Notes: generated by a model not told the origin, from the letters alone. 64,000 nt of DNA from Sphingomonas phyllosphaerae (GCA_036946405.1 JAQIJC010000001.1:627001-691000), one strand, 5' to 3'; counted from the stretch's first letter, positions 9,320 through 19,121 are shown. Program-made: numbers and translations.

Positions 9320-9654
9320 CCACCGGGGCGACGATGCGGCTCGACCGCTATCTGTGGTTCGCGCGTCTCGCCAAGACGCGCGACATCGCGCAGGCGCTTG
9401 CCTGCGACGGGCATTTCCGCATCGACGGACGCGCGGTCGATCGCGCCCACGCCCCGGTGCGGATCGGCAATATCCTCACCTTCTTCCACGCCGGCCGAGT
9501 TCGCGTGCTGCGCGTCGAGGCGTTGCCAGCGCGCCGCGGTCCCGCCCCGGAGGCGCAGGCGTGTTATCAGGAACTGGCCCTGTCCGGACCGGTTTCGTCA
9601 GCAGGAGCGTTGACGCGCGACACCGACGGCGCGAAAGCGGCGCGCGAGAAGTGA
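9316..9654 (+). CDS. RNA-binding S4 domain protein (HslR-like)
   Basis: Small basic protein of 112 residues. An S4 RNA-binding fold occupies residues 7-55 (MRLDRYLWFARLAKTR, then GHFRIDGRAV), as in heat-shock protein HslR/Hsp15, which recycles stalled 50S subunits. A second Met at residue 7 (MRLDRY) is an alternative start. The chosen ATG overlaps the helicase stop by four bases, which supports translational coupling. Its place beside an RNA helicase suggests ribosome or RNA quality control; that is inference. Confidence 0.88.
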   Translation: MTTGATMRLDRYLWFARLAKTRDIAQALACDGHFRIDGRAVDRAHAPVRIGNILTFFHAGRVRVLRVEALPARRGPAPEAQACYQELALSGPVSSAGALTRDTDGAKAAREK

Positions 9655-9668
9655 GGAATTAGCCGACC

Positions 9669-10010
9669 ATGACCTATGTCGTCACCGACGCCTGCATCCG
9701 CTGCAAGTACATGGACTGCGTGGAAGTATGTCCGGTCGACTGCTTCTATGAGGGCGAGAACATGCTCGTCATCAACCCGTCGGAATGTATCGACTGCGGC
9801 GTGTGCGAGCCCGAATGCCCGGCCGAGGCGATCCTGCCCGACACCGAAAGCGGGCTGGAGCAATGGCTCGAGCTGAACAACACCTTCTCGGCGCAATGGC
9901 CCAACGTCACGCGCAAGCTGGACCAGACCCCGCCCGATGCCGACGAGATGAAGGGCGTCGAGGGCAAGTACGATAAGTTCTTCTCGCCCGAGCCCGGCAA
10001 GGGCGACTGA
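9669..10010 (+). CDS. fdxA: 7Fe-8S ferredoxin FdxA
   Basis: Ferredoxin of 113 residues. The N-terminal half carries the cluster ligands in [17 protein letters not shown] and [12 protein letters not shown], the spacing known from [3Fe-4S][4Fe-4S] ferredoxins. The C-terminal half is the acidic extension typical of FdxA ([20 protein letters not shown]). It acts as a cytoplasmic low-potential electron carrier whose partners are not visible here. It lies 14 bases after the S4 gene and 5 bases before the hydrolase. Confidence 0.95.
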   Translation: MTYVVTDACIRCKYMDCVEVCPVDCFYEGENMLVINPSECIDCGVCEPECPAEAILPDTESGLEQWLELNNTFSAQWPNVTRKLDQTPPDADEMKGVEGKYDKFFSPEPGKGD

Positions 10011-10015
10011 CGCGG

Positions 10016-11005
10016 ATGCGGCTGACGCGCCGCGCGCTGCTGGCCGGCGGTGCCGCGGCGCTGGCGCCGCTGCCCGCCTTCGCACGCGACGCCGCCTATC
10101 CGCTGCCCGACCGCGAGGCGATGCTCCCCGTCCCGGGCGGGCGCGTCTATGTCCGCGTCAACGGTGACCTGAACGGTCCACGCGCGCCGCTGGTGCTGAT
10201 CCACGGCGGTCCCGGCGGCACCCACACCGGGATGCTCGACGCGCTCGCGCTCGCCGACGAACGCGCGGTGATCCTCTACGACCAGCTCGACAGCGGCCGA
10301 TCGGACTGGCCGCAGGACCCCGCCAATTGGCGCGTGGCGCGCTTCGTCGACGAACTGGCGGCGATCCGTCGCGGGCTCGCCGTCGAACGCTGGCACGTCT
10401 GCGGCGTCAGCTGGGGCGGGACGATCGCGCTCGAATATGCCGCGCGTCGGCCTGCGGAGCTGGTCAGCACGGTGCTGGGCGGGCCGTTGATCGCGACGCG
10501 CGCGTGGCTCGCCGACGCCGATGCGCTGCGGGCCGCACTTCCCCCGGATGCACGCGACACGTTGCTCGCGTGCGAGGGGAAGACGCCGCCCGCCCCGGCC
10601 GCCTGCGATGCGGCCACCGCCGTCTTCTACCGCCACTACAATCGCCGCGAAGACCCGTCGCCGGCCCTGCGCGCGGCGGCGCACGTTGTCGGCGATCGCG
10701 GGTTCGATCGCCGGCTCTACGAAACGATGTGGGGCAAGAGCGAATTCGTCTCGACCGGCACGCTGCGCGACTATGACGGCACCCCGCTGCTCGCGAAGCT
10801 CGACGGCGCCCGCACGCTGTTCATGGTCGGCCAGTATGACGAGGCGCGTCCGGTCACCGCGCTCGGCTTCGCGGCGCGCGTGCCGGGCGGGGCCGAAGTG
10901 GCGGTGATCCCTGGTGCCGCTCACGCCACGCTTAGCGACCGCCCGGCCGAGACGGTCGGCATCCTGCGCGCCTGGCTTTCGCGTCACGACACGCCCACGT
11001 TGTAA
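10016..11005 (+). CDS. Exported alpha/beta hydrolase, prolyl iminopeptidase-like (S33)
   Basis: Protein of 329 residues with a twin-arginine-like leader (LTRRALLAGGAAAL) cut near residue 23, so it probably acts in the periplasm. The fold is alpha/beta hydrolase with oxyanion motif HGGPGG near residue 63, nucleophile Ser in GVSWGGT near residue 132, and a late His in GAAHATL. This combination is typical of proline iminopeptidases and related S33 hydrolases. The substrate is unknown. It sits between fdxA and carD, which are usually closer together in relatives. Confidence 0.82.
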   Translation: MRLTRRALLAGGAAALAPLPAFARDAAYPLPDREAMLPVPGGRVYVRVNGDLNGPRAPLVLIHGGPGGTHTGMLDALALADERAVILYDQLDSGRSDWPQDPANWRVARFVDELAAIRRGLAVERWHVCGVSWGGTIALEYAARRPAELVSTVLGGPLIATRAWLADADALRAALPPDARDTLLACEGKTPPAPAACDAATAVFYRHYNRREDPSPALRAAAHVVGDRGFDRRLYETMWGKSEFVSTGTLRDYDGTPLLAKLDGARTLFMVGQYDEARPVTALGFAARVPGGAEVAVIPGAAHATLSDRPAETVGILRAWLSRHDTPTL

Positions 11006-11201
11006 AAAAGTTCCGCCCCGTCAGCGTCGCTGCCCTAAACAGGCTGGAAATTTTATTGCGGATCGTTTATATACGTCCGGCACGGGCGCTTCCTCAGCGT
11101 CCGCCGGAGACGTCCAACCTTCTTGCCCCAGCCTGACGAGCAACGCGGCGCTTGCGCCACGGGTCGGGTCTGTCGGGGCCACAACATTGGAAAGGCCACC
11201 T

Positions 11202-11735
11202 ATGGCTGCCAAGGCTCTGCATTTCGATGTCGGCGATTATGTCGTTTACCCCAAGCACGGCGTCGGGCGCGTCATCGAGTTGCAGAAACAGGAAATCGCC
11301 GGGATGCAGCTGGAGCTGTACGTCCTGCGGTTCGAAAAGGAGCGGATGACGCTCCGCGTCCCCACCAACAAGGCCGAGTCGGTCGGCATGCGCAAGCTGT
11401 CGTCGGACAAGACGATGCGCGAGGCGATGGAGACGCTCAAGGGCAAGCCCAAGGTGAAGCGCACCATGTGGTCGCGCCGTGCGCAGGAATATGAGGCGAA
11501 GATCAATTCGGGCGACCTTGCGTCGATCGCCGAAGTGGTCCGCGACCTGTTCCGCGCCGACGACCAGCCCGAGCAGAGCTATTCCGAGCGCCAGATCTTC
11601 GAGGGCGCGTGCAGCCGCCTTGCGCGCGAACTGGCCGCGATGGAGCAGATCGACGAGCCGGCCGCGCAAGAGAAGATCCTGGAAATCCTGCGCAAAGCCG
11701 CAGCGATCTACAACAAGGACAAGGTGCCCGCCTGA
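11202..11735 (+). CDS. carD: CarD family transcriptional regulator
   Basis: Protein of 177 residues. The N-terminal CarD/TRCF RNA-polymerase-interacting domain (FDVGDYVVYPKHGVGRV, residues 7-21) is followed by a helical DNA-contacting C-terminal domain with the conserved MWSRRAQEYEAKI segment near residue 87. CarD proteins bind the beta subunit and stabilise open complexes, notably at rRNA and other housekeeping promoters. The start is set at ATG 11202, since an in-frame extension upstream lacks family similarity. A 196-base region before it likely holds its own promoter (TATATA near 11070). A strong terminator follows. Confidence 0.94.
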   Translation: MAAKALHFDVGDYVVYPKHGVGRVIELQKQEIAGMQLELYVLRFEKERMTLRVPTNKAESVGMRKLSSDKTMREAMETLKGKPKVKRTMWSRRAQEYEAKINSGDLASIAEVVRDLFRADDQPEQSYSERQIFEGACSRLARELAAMEQIDEPAAQEKILEILRKAAAIYNKDKVPA

Positions 11736-11762
11736 CGCGGACCCAACCTGTTGCGTGCGGAA

Positions 11763-11790
11763 GGGGCGGCCGGCGACGGTCGCCTCTTTT
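11763..11790 (+). terminator. Intrinsic terminator after carD
   Basis: A nine-base-pair stem (11763-11771 with 11778-11786, two G-U pairs) closes a six-base loop and is followed by TTTT. It lies 27 bases after the carD stop. Confidence 0.8.
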
Positions 11791-11848
11791 CGTTTGTGCG
11801 CGCTCTTCGTGTGTATTAACGTAGCAACACACGAAGGGGAGATGGACG

Positions 11849-12565
11849 ATGCGGTCGTTGATACTCGCGGCGCTGCTGCCACTGGTCGCATGCGGCAACA
11901 ATGCCAACATCGAAGGGCAGGACGTGCCGGCGCAAGGGTCTGGCACGACGCGGACCTATGACGTGCGCGACTTCACCGCGGTCAAGCTGGCGGGCAGCGA
12001 CGATGTCGACGTTCGCGTCGGCGGCGGCTTTTCGGTCCGTGCCGAGGGCGACCCGCAGGTGCTCGACAAGATCACGGTGACTCGCGACGGTGATCGGCTG
12101 ACGATCTCGCGCCGCCGTTCCTCGACATGGCAGCGCGGCAAGGCGCGCGTCTTCGTGACCCTTCCCCGATTGGGCGCTGCGTCGCTCGACGGCTCGGGCA
12201 ATCTCACCATCGATCAGGTACGCGGCAGCAGCTTCGACGCGCGACTCGCCGGATCGGGCAACCTGCGGATCGCGCAGGTCGCGACCGAGTCGCTCGGCCT
12301 GTCGCTCGCCGGATCGGGTAACATCGCCACCGCGGGTCAGACCGGCCAGTTCTCGCTCAGTCTCGCCGGATCGGGCAACGTCGATGCCGCGGCGCTGGTC
12401 GCGCGCGAGGCGGCGATCAAGTCCGCCGGCTCGGGCGACGTCCGCGCCACGGTGCGCGGCCCGGCAACGGTGTCGCTGGTCGGCTCGGGCGATGTCGATC
12501 TCGGCGGCGGGGCGCGCTGCACCGTCCGCAAGGCCGGGTCCGGCACGGTGCGGTGCGGGGGCTGA
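11849..12565 (+). CDS. DUF2807 (head-GIN) lipoprotein
   Basis: Exported lipoprotein of 238 residues; the lipobox LVACG ends at Cys 15. The mature part is a DUF2807 putative auto-transporter adhesin-like head domain. Repeats of the type LAGSGN / SGSGDV recur about every 18-20 residues from residue 118 onward, predicting a right-handed beta-helix. The function of the family is unknown; cell-surface or periplasmic binding is a guess. It overlaps the next gene, a shorter relative, by 13 bases. Confidence 0.85.
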   Translation: MRSLILAALLPLVACGNNANIEGQDVPAQGSGTTRTYDVRDFTAVKLAGSDDVDVRVGGGFSVRAEGDPQVLDKITVTRDGDRLTISRRRSSTWQRGKARVFVTLPRLGAASLDGSGNLTIDQVRGSSFDARLAGSGNLRIAQVATESLGLSLAGSGNIATAGQTGQFSLSLAGSGNVDAAALVAREAAIKSAGSGDVRATVRGPATVSLVGSGDVDLGGGARCTVRKAGSGTVRCGG

Positions 12566-13233
12566 TCGCCCTCGCGGCGCTGCTCGCGACGCCGGCGCAG
12601 GCCGCCGAGCGGCGCTGGCCGGTCGGCAGTATCGAGCGTCTGAAGGTCGAGGCGCCGGTGACGGTGCGCGTGGAGACGGGCGGCGGCAATGGCGTTCGCG
12701 GCACCGCTGCCGATCGCGCCACGCTCGACGCGCTCGACCTGCGCGTCGACGGAACGACGCTGACGATCCGCACCCCGCGCGGCAGCACCGCGCCCGCCGA
12801 GATCGTCGTCGCCACGCCGCGGGTCGACACGGTCGCGCTGTTCGCCCCCGCGACGGTGCTGGTCGACACGCTGCGGGGCGCGCGTGCGACCGTGTCGGTT
12901 GCGGGAGCAGGAAGCGTTACGATCGCGCGCGTCGATGCCGAGCGGTTCGACGCGACACTGGTCGGCGAGGGAACGATTACCGCCGCCGGGCGCGCGACCG
13001 AGGCCCGGCTCGCCGGCAACGGCCCCGGCACGATCGATAGCGCAGCACTGTCCGCCGAGCGAACCGTGGTGCAGGCGGCCGGCGACCTGATCGTCCGCGC
13101 CGCCGCCCGCAGCACTGCCCGGATCACGGCTGGCCCTGACGCGCAGGTGACGATCGCCGGTCACCCGCAATGCAGCATTCGTGCGGCGACGCCAGCCAAC
13201 GTCCGCTGCTCGGGTGTGCTCCCTTCAAGCTGA
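12553..13233 (+). CDS. DUF2807-type exported protein, paralogue of its neighbour
   Basis: Protein of 226 residues starting at GTG 12553 inside the preceding gene. A signal peptide (residues 1-18, ending AQAAE) is followed by a beta-helix-like DUF2807 domain that is more degenerate than the neighbour's: the repeats read VAGAGSV, LVGEGTI and LAGNGPG. It ends with a Cys-containing tail (HPQCSIRAATPANVRCSG) like the neighbour's GARCTVRKAGSGTVRC, which suggests a tandem duplication. It lacks a lipobox, so it is probably periplasmic. The GTG start is supported by the signal peptide following at once. Confidence 0.75.
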   Translation: MRGLIALAALLATPAQAAERRWPVGSIERLKVEAPVTVRVETGGGNGVRGTAADRATLDALDLRVDGTTLTIRTPRGSTAPAEIVVATPRVDTVALFAPATVLVDTLRGARATVSVAGAGSVTIARVDAERFDATLVGEGTITAAGRATEARLAGNGPGTIDSAALSAERTVVQAAGDLIVRAAARSTARITAGPDAQVTIAGHPQCSIRAATPANVRCSGVLPSS

Positions 13234-13360
13234 AGCGTCACCCCGGCGAAGGTCGGGGCCCAGTTGGGGCACGCCGATGATGAGGGTACGACTTATCTCG
13301 TTGGCCATCCAACCGGGCGCCGGCTTTGGCGAGGCGAGAATATCAAGGACAAGGCCTTCG

Positions 13361-13900
13361 TCAGTCTCCGTCCGGCCCCAGCGCCGGGTCGACGTCGCGC
13401 GGGCGGACGAAGCGGGTCAGCCGTCCGTGTCCGGCACGCACCGCCGACCAATCGTCGGCGTCGAAGGTGATCTCGGCGAGTGTCGCGGTCGGATATTTTT
13501 CCTCCGCTGCCATCCGCAACGCGCCCGCATCGTCGGGGATCAGCAGCAGCGTCAGCTCTTCCAGCCCCGGATTATGCCCGACCAGCAGCAGCGAGTCCGC
13601 CGTCGCGTCGCATTCGTGCACCACGTCCAGCAAGGTCGTCGGCGCGGCGAGGTACAGCCGCCGCTCCCACAGCGGTGCCAACGCGCGGCCCAGCCCGCGC
13701 TCGACCTCGACGACGGTTTCCTCGACACGCGTTGCCGGTGAGGCCACGACCCGGTCGAACGTAAGCCCAAGATCGCGAACATGCCGCCCCATCGTCACCG
13801 CCGCGCGCCGGCCGCGTGCGTTGAGCGGGCGATCGAAATCGCGGACCACCGGATCGTCCCAGCCCGATTTGGCATGGCGCAGCAGCGTCAGCGTCTTCAC
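13361..13900 (-). CDS. SixA-type phosphohistidine phosphatase family protein
   Basis: Protein of 179 residues of the histidine phosphatase superfamily. The catalytic RHA motif is at residues 8-10 (LLRHAKSGWDD) and the second catalytic His is in LLVGHNPGLEEL near residue 106. This is the short SixA-like branch, whose members remove phosphate from phosphohistidine proteins. The target here is unknown. It lies 15 bases after the DinG-like helicase on the same strand, probably in one operon. Confidence 0.88.
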   Translation of the reverse strand: MKTLTLLRHAKSGWDDPVVRDFDRPLNARGRRAAVTMGRHVRDLGLTFDRVVASPATRVEETVVEVERGLGRALAPLWERRLYLAAPTTLLDVVHECDATADSLLLVGHNPGLEELTLLLIPDDAGALRMAAEEKYPTATLAEITFDADDWSAVRAGHGRLTRFVRPRDVDPALGPDGD

Positions 13901-13915
13901 GGGCGTTCGTCTCCG

Positions 13916-16636
13916 TCAGGCGTCGAGAGGCGCGTCATGCCCCATGTTAGACGCGGTGGAAAGCCGCCGCCGCACTCTTTCGACCGCCTCATCGAGCGGT
14001 ACGCGCGTCACCGGCACCCCCGGTGGAAAGGCGTCGAGCAACCGAGACGGCATCGCGGCGGACAGCAGCACGAACAGCCCGGCGTCGCTGCCGCGCCGGA
14101 TCAGCCGTCCGAACGCCTGCGCCAGCCGCGCGCGCACGATCCGGTCATCATAGGCGCTGCCGCCGCCAGCCAGCCGCCGCGCGGCGTGGAGCACGGTTGG
14201 CTTCGGCCACGGCACGCCCTCCATCACCACCAGCCGCAGCGAATGCCCGGGCACGTCGACCCCGTCGCGCAGCGCGTCGGTGCCGAACAGGCTGGCGTGC
14301 GGATCGTCGCGGAAGATGTCGACCAAGGTCCCGGTATCGACCGGATCGACATGCTGCGCGTGGAGCGGCAGCCCGGCGCGCGCCAGCCGGTCGGCGACCC
14401 GCGCATGGACCGCGCGCAGTCGGCGGATGGCGGTGAACAGCCCGAGCGCGCCGCCTTCACTCGCCTCGACCAGCCGCGCATAGGCGTTGGCGAGCGCGGG
14501 AATGTCGCCGCGCTTCACGTCGGTGACGATCACCACCTCGGCACGCGCCGCATAGTCGAACGGCGACTTGACCTGGAAACGCCCCGCCGCGCGCGGCAGA
14601 TGCGGCGCGCCGACGCGCGCCTCGGCAATGTCCCAGTCGCCGCCGGCGGTGAGCGTCGCCGAGGTGACCAGCGCGCCGTGGGCGCCCTTCAGCACCGTCT
14701 CGGCAAACGGCAATGTCGGGTCGAGCCAGCGGCGGTGCAGCCCGATGTCATATTCGCGCCCCTCGACCCGATCGACCGCCAGCCAGTCGACGAAGCGCGG
14801 ATCGGCCGGGCCGCCGACGCGCGCGAGCAGCGCCAGCCATGACGCCACCGTCTCCGCGCGCCAGCCGAGCGAGGCGATCGCCCCCTCCACCCGCGCGCGC
14901 GCCGGCCCGTCGAGCCAGTCCGGCCCCTCAGCGAGCACCGCCTCCAGCCGCTTGCCGAGCGCCACCATCGGGCGCACCAAGGCATCGAGCGCCTGCGCGG
15001 CGGGGGCAGCGGCCTCGATCAGCTCGGGCGACGGCTCGGCGAGCTCGGTCTCCAGCCCGTAACCGGCATCCGCGCCGCGCTCCTCGGCGCGCGCGTAGGC
15101 AAGCCCGCGCACCGCGCCCAGCAGCGCCTCGATCGCGCCGAACGGCTGCCCCTCGGCGACGCGCGACAGCCAGCCTTCGGATGCCAGCGCCTGCGCCGCG
15201 CCGACGATGTCGGTGACGGCGCGACCGCCCGCTTCGTCATAGCTCGCGACATCCGACAGCCGCGCCTGCAAGCCACGCCGCCGTCCGCGCGACGTCCCCT
15301 CGGGTCCGACGATCCAGCGCCGCAGCTCGATCGTCTCCGCGCCGGTCAGCGCGGTACCGAACATCGCATCGGCGGCGTCGAACAGATGATGCCCCTCATC
15401 GAAGACATAGCGCGTCGGGCGCGTCGCCAGCTCGCGCCCACGCGCGGCATTGACCATCACCAGCGCATGGTTGGCGATCACCAGATCGGCCTCAGCCGAG
15501 GCACGCGCCGCGCGCTCGATGAAGCATTTCCGGTAATGCGGGCAGCCGGCATAGACGCACTCGCCGCGGCGGTCGGTCAGCGCCGCCGAGCCGTTGCGGC
15601 GGAACAGCGCGACCAGCCAGCCCGGCAGGTCGCCGCCGACCATGTCGCCGTCATCGGTATAGGCGGCCCAGCGCGCGACCAGATGCGCGAGGATCGCCGC
15701 GCGCCCCGCGAACCCGCCCTGCAACGCATCTTCCAGATTGAGCAGGCACAGGTAATTCTCGCGCCCCTTGCGCGTCACCACCTTCGCCTTGCGCAGCGCG
15801 CGATCGGGGTAGAGCCGCCGCGTCTCATGCCCGAGCTGGCGTTGCAGCGCCTTGGTATAGGTCGAGACCCACACCGCACCACCAGCCTGTTCGGCCCACA
15901 GGCTGGCTGGCGCGAGATAGCCGAGCGTCTTGCCGATTCCGGTCCCCGCCTCCGCAAGCATCAGGTTCGGCGTATCGCGCGCGGCGCGCGGATTGAAGGC
16001 GGCGCTGGCGGCGGCGGCATAGGCGCGCTGCCCGGCGCGCGGCTCGGCTCCCGCACCGGTCAAGCGGTCGAGCCGGTCGAGCACCGCGCGTTCCTCCAGC
16101 GTGACGCTGCGCGGTGCGGGGCGGGGCGCGACCTCGTCCCACTCGGGCAGCCGCGCGAACAGCCAGCGCTCGTTCTGCTGCGGTTTGGGAATGCGCGGGC
16201 TCACGACCGGCGCCCACGCCCAGCGCGCACGCGTCAGCGACTGCGCGGCGGTCCACGCCCCCTCGCGCTCCGGCCAGTCGCCGTCGGTCACCGCCAGCAT
16301 CCGCGCCGCCGCGTCACGCAGGAACGCCGCGACCTCATCGTCGCGCGTTGGCGCGGCCATACCGCACGCATCCGCCACGCCCTTCGCCGTCGGCACCATG
16401 AAGCGCGCCGGGTGGAGAAAGGCGAACAGTTCGAGCAGGTCGAGCCCCGACAACTCGGCATAACCCAGCCGCTGCCCGATCAGCGGCGCGTTGAGCAGGA
16501 TCACCGGCGTGTCCGCCGCCAGCCGGATCGCCTCGCCGCGCGACAGCGCCCGCGTCGCTTCGCCGTCCGCCATCCAGATGCCGGAATGGCTCGCGTGCAG
16601 CGCAGGATGTGGGAGCCGGATCACGGGGATCGACAT
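13916..16636 (-). CDS. DinG/YoaA-family ATP-dependent DNA helicase
   Basis: XPD-like superfamily 2 helicase of 906 residues from ATG 16636 (the codon 24 bases upstream is a less likely start). Walker A is EAGTGIGKT (near residue 229). Four Cys placed for an Fe-S cluster lie at about residue 297 and in CVYAGCPHYRKC (355-366). The DEGHH box is near residue 412, and the C-terminal motif AFGRLIRRGSDAG holds the Arg finger. The N-terminal 180 residues are an alphaproteobacterial extension. A role in R-loop or fork repair is known for the family. Confidence 0.9.
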   Translation of the reverse strand: MSIPVIRLPHPALHASHSGIWMADGEATRALSRGEAIRLAADTPVILLNAPLIGQRLGYAELSGLDLLELFAFLHPARFMVPTAKGVADACGMAAPTRDDEVAAFLRDAAARMLAVTDGDWPEREGAWTAAQSLTRARWAWAPVVSPRIPKPQQNERWLFARLPEWDEVAPRPAPRSVTLEERAVLDRLDRLTGAGAEPRAGQRAYAAAASAAFNPRAARDTPNLMLAEAGTGIGKTLGYLAPASLWAEQAGGAVWVSTYTKALQRQLGHETRRLYPDRALRKAKVVTRKGRENYLCLLNLEDALQGGFAGRAAILAHLVARWAAYTDDGDMVGGDLPGWLVALFRRNGSAALTDRRGECVYAGCPHYRKCFIERAARASAEADLVIANHALVMVNAARGRELATRPTRYVFDEGHHLFDAADAMFGTALTGAETIELRRWIVGPEGTSRGRRRGLQARLSDVASYDEAGGRAVTDIVGAAQALASEGWLSRVAEGQPFGAIEALLGAVRGLAYARAEERGADAGYGLETELAEPSPELIEAAAPAAQALDALVRPMVALGKRLEAVLAEGPDWLDGPARARVEGAIASLGWRAETVASWLALLARVGGPADPRFVDWLAVDRVEGREYDIGLHRRWLDPTLPFAETVLKGAHGALVTSATLTAGGDWDIAEARVGAPHLPRAAGRFQVKSPFDYAARAEVVIVTDVKRGDIPALANAYARLVEASEGGALGLFTAIRRLRAVHARVADRLARAGLPLHAQHVDPVDTGTLVDIFRDDPHASLFGTDALRDGVDVPGHSLRLVVMEGVPWPKPTVLHAARRLAGGGSAYDDRIVRARLAQAFGRLIRRGSDAGLFVLLSAAMPSRLLDAFPPGVPVTRVPLDEAVERVRRRLSTASNMGHDAPLDA

Positions 16637-16700
16637 GGAGCCGACAGAACGAAAGAGCAACCGCTAGCGAACGGTGGAGCAAGGCGCTCCAACCCCGATG

Positions 16701-16783
16701 CGTTCGCACTGAGCTTGGCGAAGTGCGTGTCGCAGGCGCGCCCCTCTTCGGCACGTGCTTCGACAGGCGCAGCACGGACGAAA
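16701..16783. repeat. Palindromic repeat between helicase and sucC
   Basis: A diverged copy of the TTCGCNCTGAGCTTGTCGAAG family: the left arm is around 16701-16728 and the inverted right arm around 16751-16783 (GCACGTGCTTCGACAGGCGCAG). It lies in the 279-base divergent gap between the DinG-like gene and sucC. Next to it, TGCAATTGCA at 16816-16825 is a perfect ten-base palindrome of unknown meaning in the sucC promoter region. Confidence 0.7.
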
Positions 16784-16915
16784 ATGGGATGACGGGACAC
16801 ATCAACCCCCCTTATTGCAATTGCATCGCAACTGCGAAACGATAAAGGGTGGATTTGCTCGCGCCCCTGTGCTTTAGGCTGCCGCGATTTTATCGCTGCA
16901 CCTGGGAGAGCCCCC

Positions 16916-18115
16916 GTGAACATCCACGAATATCAGGCCAAGGAACTGCTCGCGAAATTCGGCGTCCCCGTGCCCGCCGGCTATGCCGCGATGAGCGTGG
17001 ATGAGGCGGTCGAGGTCTCGAAGAAGCTGCCGGGGCCGCTCTACGTCGTCAAGGCGCAGATCCATGCCGGCGGTCGTGGCAAGGGTAAGTTCAAGGAACT
17101 TCCCGAGGGCAGCAAGGGCGGCGTCCGCCTCGCGAAGACCGAGGACGAGGTCCGCCATGCCGCGACCGAGATGCTCGGCAACACACTGGTGACGATCCAG
17201 ACCGGCGAGGCCGGCAAGCAGGTCAACCGCCTGTACGTCACCGACGGCGTCGACATCGCGAAGGAATTCTACCTCGCGCTGCTCGTCAACCGCGCCACCG
17301 GCCGCATCTCGTTCGTCGCCTCGACCGAGGGCGGCATGGACATCGAGACGGTCGCGCATGACACGCCGGAGAAGATTCACTCGATCGACGTCGATCCGGC
17401 GACCGGCTTCCAGCCGCACCACGGCCGCGCGGTTGCGGGCGCGCTGCAGCTGACCGGCGATCTCGCCAAGCAGGCGGCGAACGTCGCGGCGAAGCTGTAC
17501 GACGCCTTCCTCGGCACCGACGCCGAGCAGATCGAGATCAACCCGCTCGCCGTCACCGACGATGGCAAGCTGATGGTGCTCGACGCCAAGGTTGGCTTCG
17601 ACGGCAACGCCATGTTCCGCCACAAGGACATTGCCGAGCTGCGCGACGAAACCGAGGAAGACGCCGCCGAGCTGGAAGCGTCGAAGTACGACCTCGCCTA
17701 TATCAAGCTGGACGGTGACATCGGCTGCATGGTCAACGGCGCCGGGCTCGCGATGGCGACGATGGACATCATCAAGCTGAACGGCATGTTCCCGGCCAAC
17801 TTCCTCGACGTCGGCGGCGGCGCGAGCAAGGAGAAGGTGACGGCGGCGTTCAAGATCATCCTTGCCGATCCGGCGGTGAAGGGCATCCTCGTCAACATCT
17901 TCGGCGGGATCATGAAGTGCGACATCATCGCCGAGGGCATCGTCGCCGCGGCGAAGGAAGTGAACCTGTCGGTGCCGCTGGTGGTGCGCCTCGAGGGCAC
18001 GAACGTCGACAAGGGCAAGGAAATCCTGTCGAACTCGGGCCTCGCGATCGTCCCCGCCAACGATCTGGGCGATGCCGCGCAGAAGATCGTCGCCGAGGTC
18101 AAGAAGGTCGCCTGA
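16916..18115 (+). CDS. sucC: Succinate-CoA ligase (ADP-forming) beta subunit
   Basis: Beta subunit of 399 residues of the TCA-cycle enzyme that interconverts succinyl-CoA and succinate with nucleotide phosphorylation. The ATP-grasp domain shows [15 protein letters not shown] near residue 45. The C-terminal ligase domain shows [11 protein letters not shown] and [10 protein letters not shown] (near residue 325). The start is GTG 16916 after GGGAGAGCCCCC. The alpha subunit gene sucD is not next to it; etfB and etfA follow instead. Confidence 0.95.
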   Translation: MNIHEYQAKELLAKFGVPVPAGYAAMSVDEAVEVSKKLPGPLYVVKAQIHAGGRGKGKFKELPEGSKGGVRLAKTEDEVRHAATEMLGNTLVTIQTGEAGKQVNRLYVTDGVDIAKEFYLALLVNRATGRISFVASTEGGMDIETVAHDTPEKIHSIDVDPATGFQPHHGRAVAGALQLTGDLAKQAANVAAKLYDAFLGTDAEQIEINPLAVTDDGKLMVLDAKVGFDGNAMFRHKDIAELRDETEEDAAELEASKYDLAYIKLDGDIGCMVNGAGLAMATMDIIKLNGMFPANFLDVGGGASKEKVTAAFKIILADPAVKGILVNIFGGIMKCDIIAEGIVAAAKEVNLSVPLVVRLEGTNVDKGKEILSNSGLAIVPANDLGDAAQKIVAEVKKVA

Positions 18116-18156
18116 CGCGCGCCGCGGTCATCACGGACCGTTTCGGAGACTCGCGG

Positions 18157-18184
18157 GGGCGGGGCCGGGATACCGGCCTCGCCC
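18157..18184 (+). terminator. Strong stem-loop after sucC
   Basis: A twelve-base-pair stem (18157-18168 with 18173-18184, one G-U pair) closes a GATA tetraloop 41 bases after the sucC stop. It is followed only by TTC, so it could be a weak terminator or a transcript-stabilising hairpin. Confidence 0.6.
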
Positions 18185-18315
18185 TTCGCACATCGGGCGT
18201 CACGCCGCTGTCCCGCATATCGCGATGGACATCTACGCGGCCTGACGCTTTATCGCTGTATCGCAGAGGATGCCGGCCGTTCGCGACCCGGCCGCATCCG
18301 GCCGCTTACTTGATC

Positions 18316-18331
18316 TTTACGTAAACGTCAG
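18316..18331. promoter_or_regulatory. Candidate operator TTTACGTAAACGTCAG before etfB
   Basis: It contains a perfect ten-base palindrome, TTTACGTAAA (18316-18325), and two ACGT cores two bases apart. That resembles the TTTACGT-N2-ACGTAAA type of site described for LiuR-like MerR regulators of branched-chain amino acid and acyl-CoA catabolism, whose electrons enter through ETF. It is 35-50 bases upstream of the etfB ATG. Only the left half fits well. Confidence 0.35.
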
Positions 18332-18365
18332 GTAGCAGCCCGGACATATTGAGGAGGGTAGCGCA

Positions 18366-19115
18366 ATGAAGGTGCTGGTGCCGGTCAAGCGCGTGCTTGA
18401 CTATAACGTGAAGCCCCGCGTGAAGGCGGACGGCTCGGGCGTCGATCTCGCCAACGTCAAGATGAGCATGAACCCGTTCGACGAGATCGCGGTCGAGGAA
18501 GCGATCCGCCTGAAGGAAAAGGGCGCGGTCACCGAGATCGTCGTCGTCTCGATCGGCGAGCCCAAGGCGCAGGACACGCTGCGTACCGCGCTGGCGATGG
18601 GCGCCGACCGTGCGATCCTCGTCACCTCGGAGACCAAGGTCGAGCCGCTGGGCGTCGCCAAGCTGCTCGCGAAGATCGTCGGGGAGGAACAGCCGCAGCT
18701 GGTGATCCTCGGCAAGCAGGCGATCGACGACGACAACAACCAGACCGGCCAGATGCTCGCCGGGCTGCTCGGCTGGGGCCAGGGCACGTTCGCGTCGAAG
18801 GTCGAGCTGGCCGCCGACAGCGTCACCGTCACCCGCGAGGTCGACGGCGGGCTGGAGACGGACACGTTCCGGCTGCCCGCGATCGTCACCACCGACCTGC
18901 GCCTCAACGAACCGCGGTACGCCTCGCTGCCCAACATCATGAAGGCCAAGTCGAAGCCGCTCGCGACCAAGACCGCCGCCGATTTCGGCGTCGACGTGAC
19001 GCCGCGGCTGACCGTGGTCAGCGTCGCCGAGCCGGCCAAGCGCCAGGCGGGCGTCAAGGTCGCCGATGTCGATGAGCTAGTGAACCGGCTGAAGTCGATG
19101 GGCATCGCGAAATAA
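18366..19115 (+). CDS. etfB: Electron transfer flavoprotein beta subunit
   Basis: ETF beta subunit of 249 residues. With EtfA it carries electrons from acyl-CoA dehydrogenases to ETF-quinone oxidoreductase. It shows the family start [14 protein letters not shown], the [16 protein letters not shown] segment near residue 38, and the conserved signature around [17 protein letters not shown] (near residue 121) that binds AMP. GAGGAGGGTAGCGCA before the ATG is a strong ribosome binding site. etfA follows after 129 bases holding a palindromic repeat. Confidence 0.95.
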   Translation: MKVLVPVKRVLDYNVKPRVKADGSGVDLANVKMSMNPFDEIAVEEAIRLKEKGAVTEIVVVSIGEPKAQDTLRTALAMGADRAILVTSETKVEPLGVAKLLAKIVGEEQPQLVILGKQAIDDDNNQTGQMLAGLLGWGQGTFASKVELAADSVTVTREVDGGLETDTFRLPAIVTTDLRLNEPRYASLPNIMKAKSKPLATKTAADFGVDVTPRLTVVSVAEPAKRQAGVKVADVDELVNRLKSMGIAK

Positions 19116-19121
19116 GCCACG

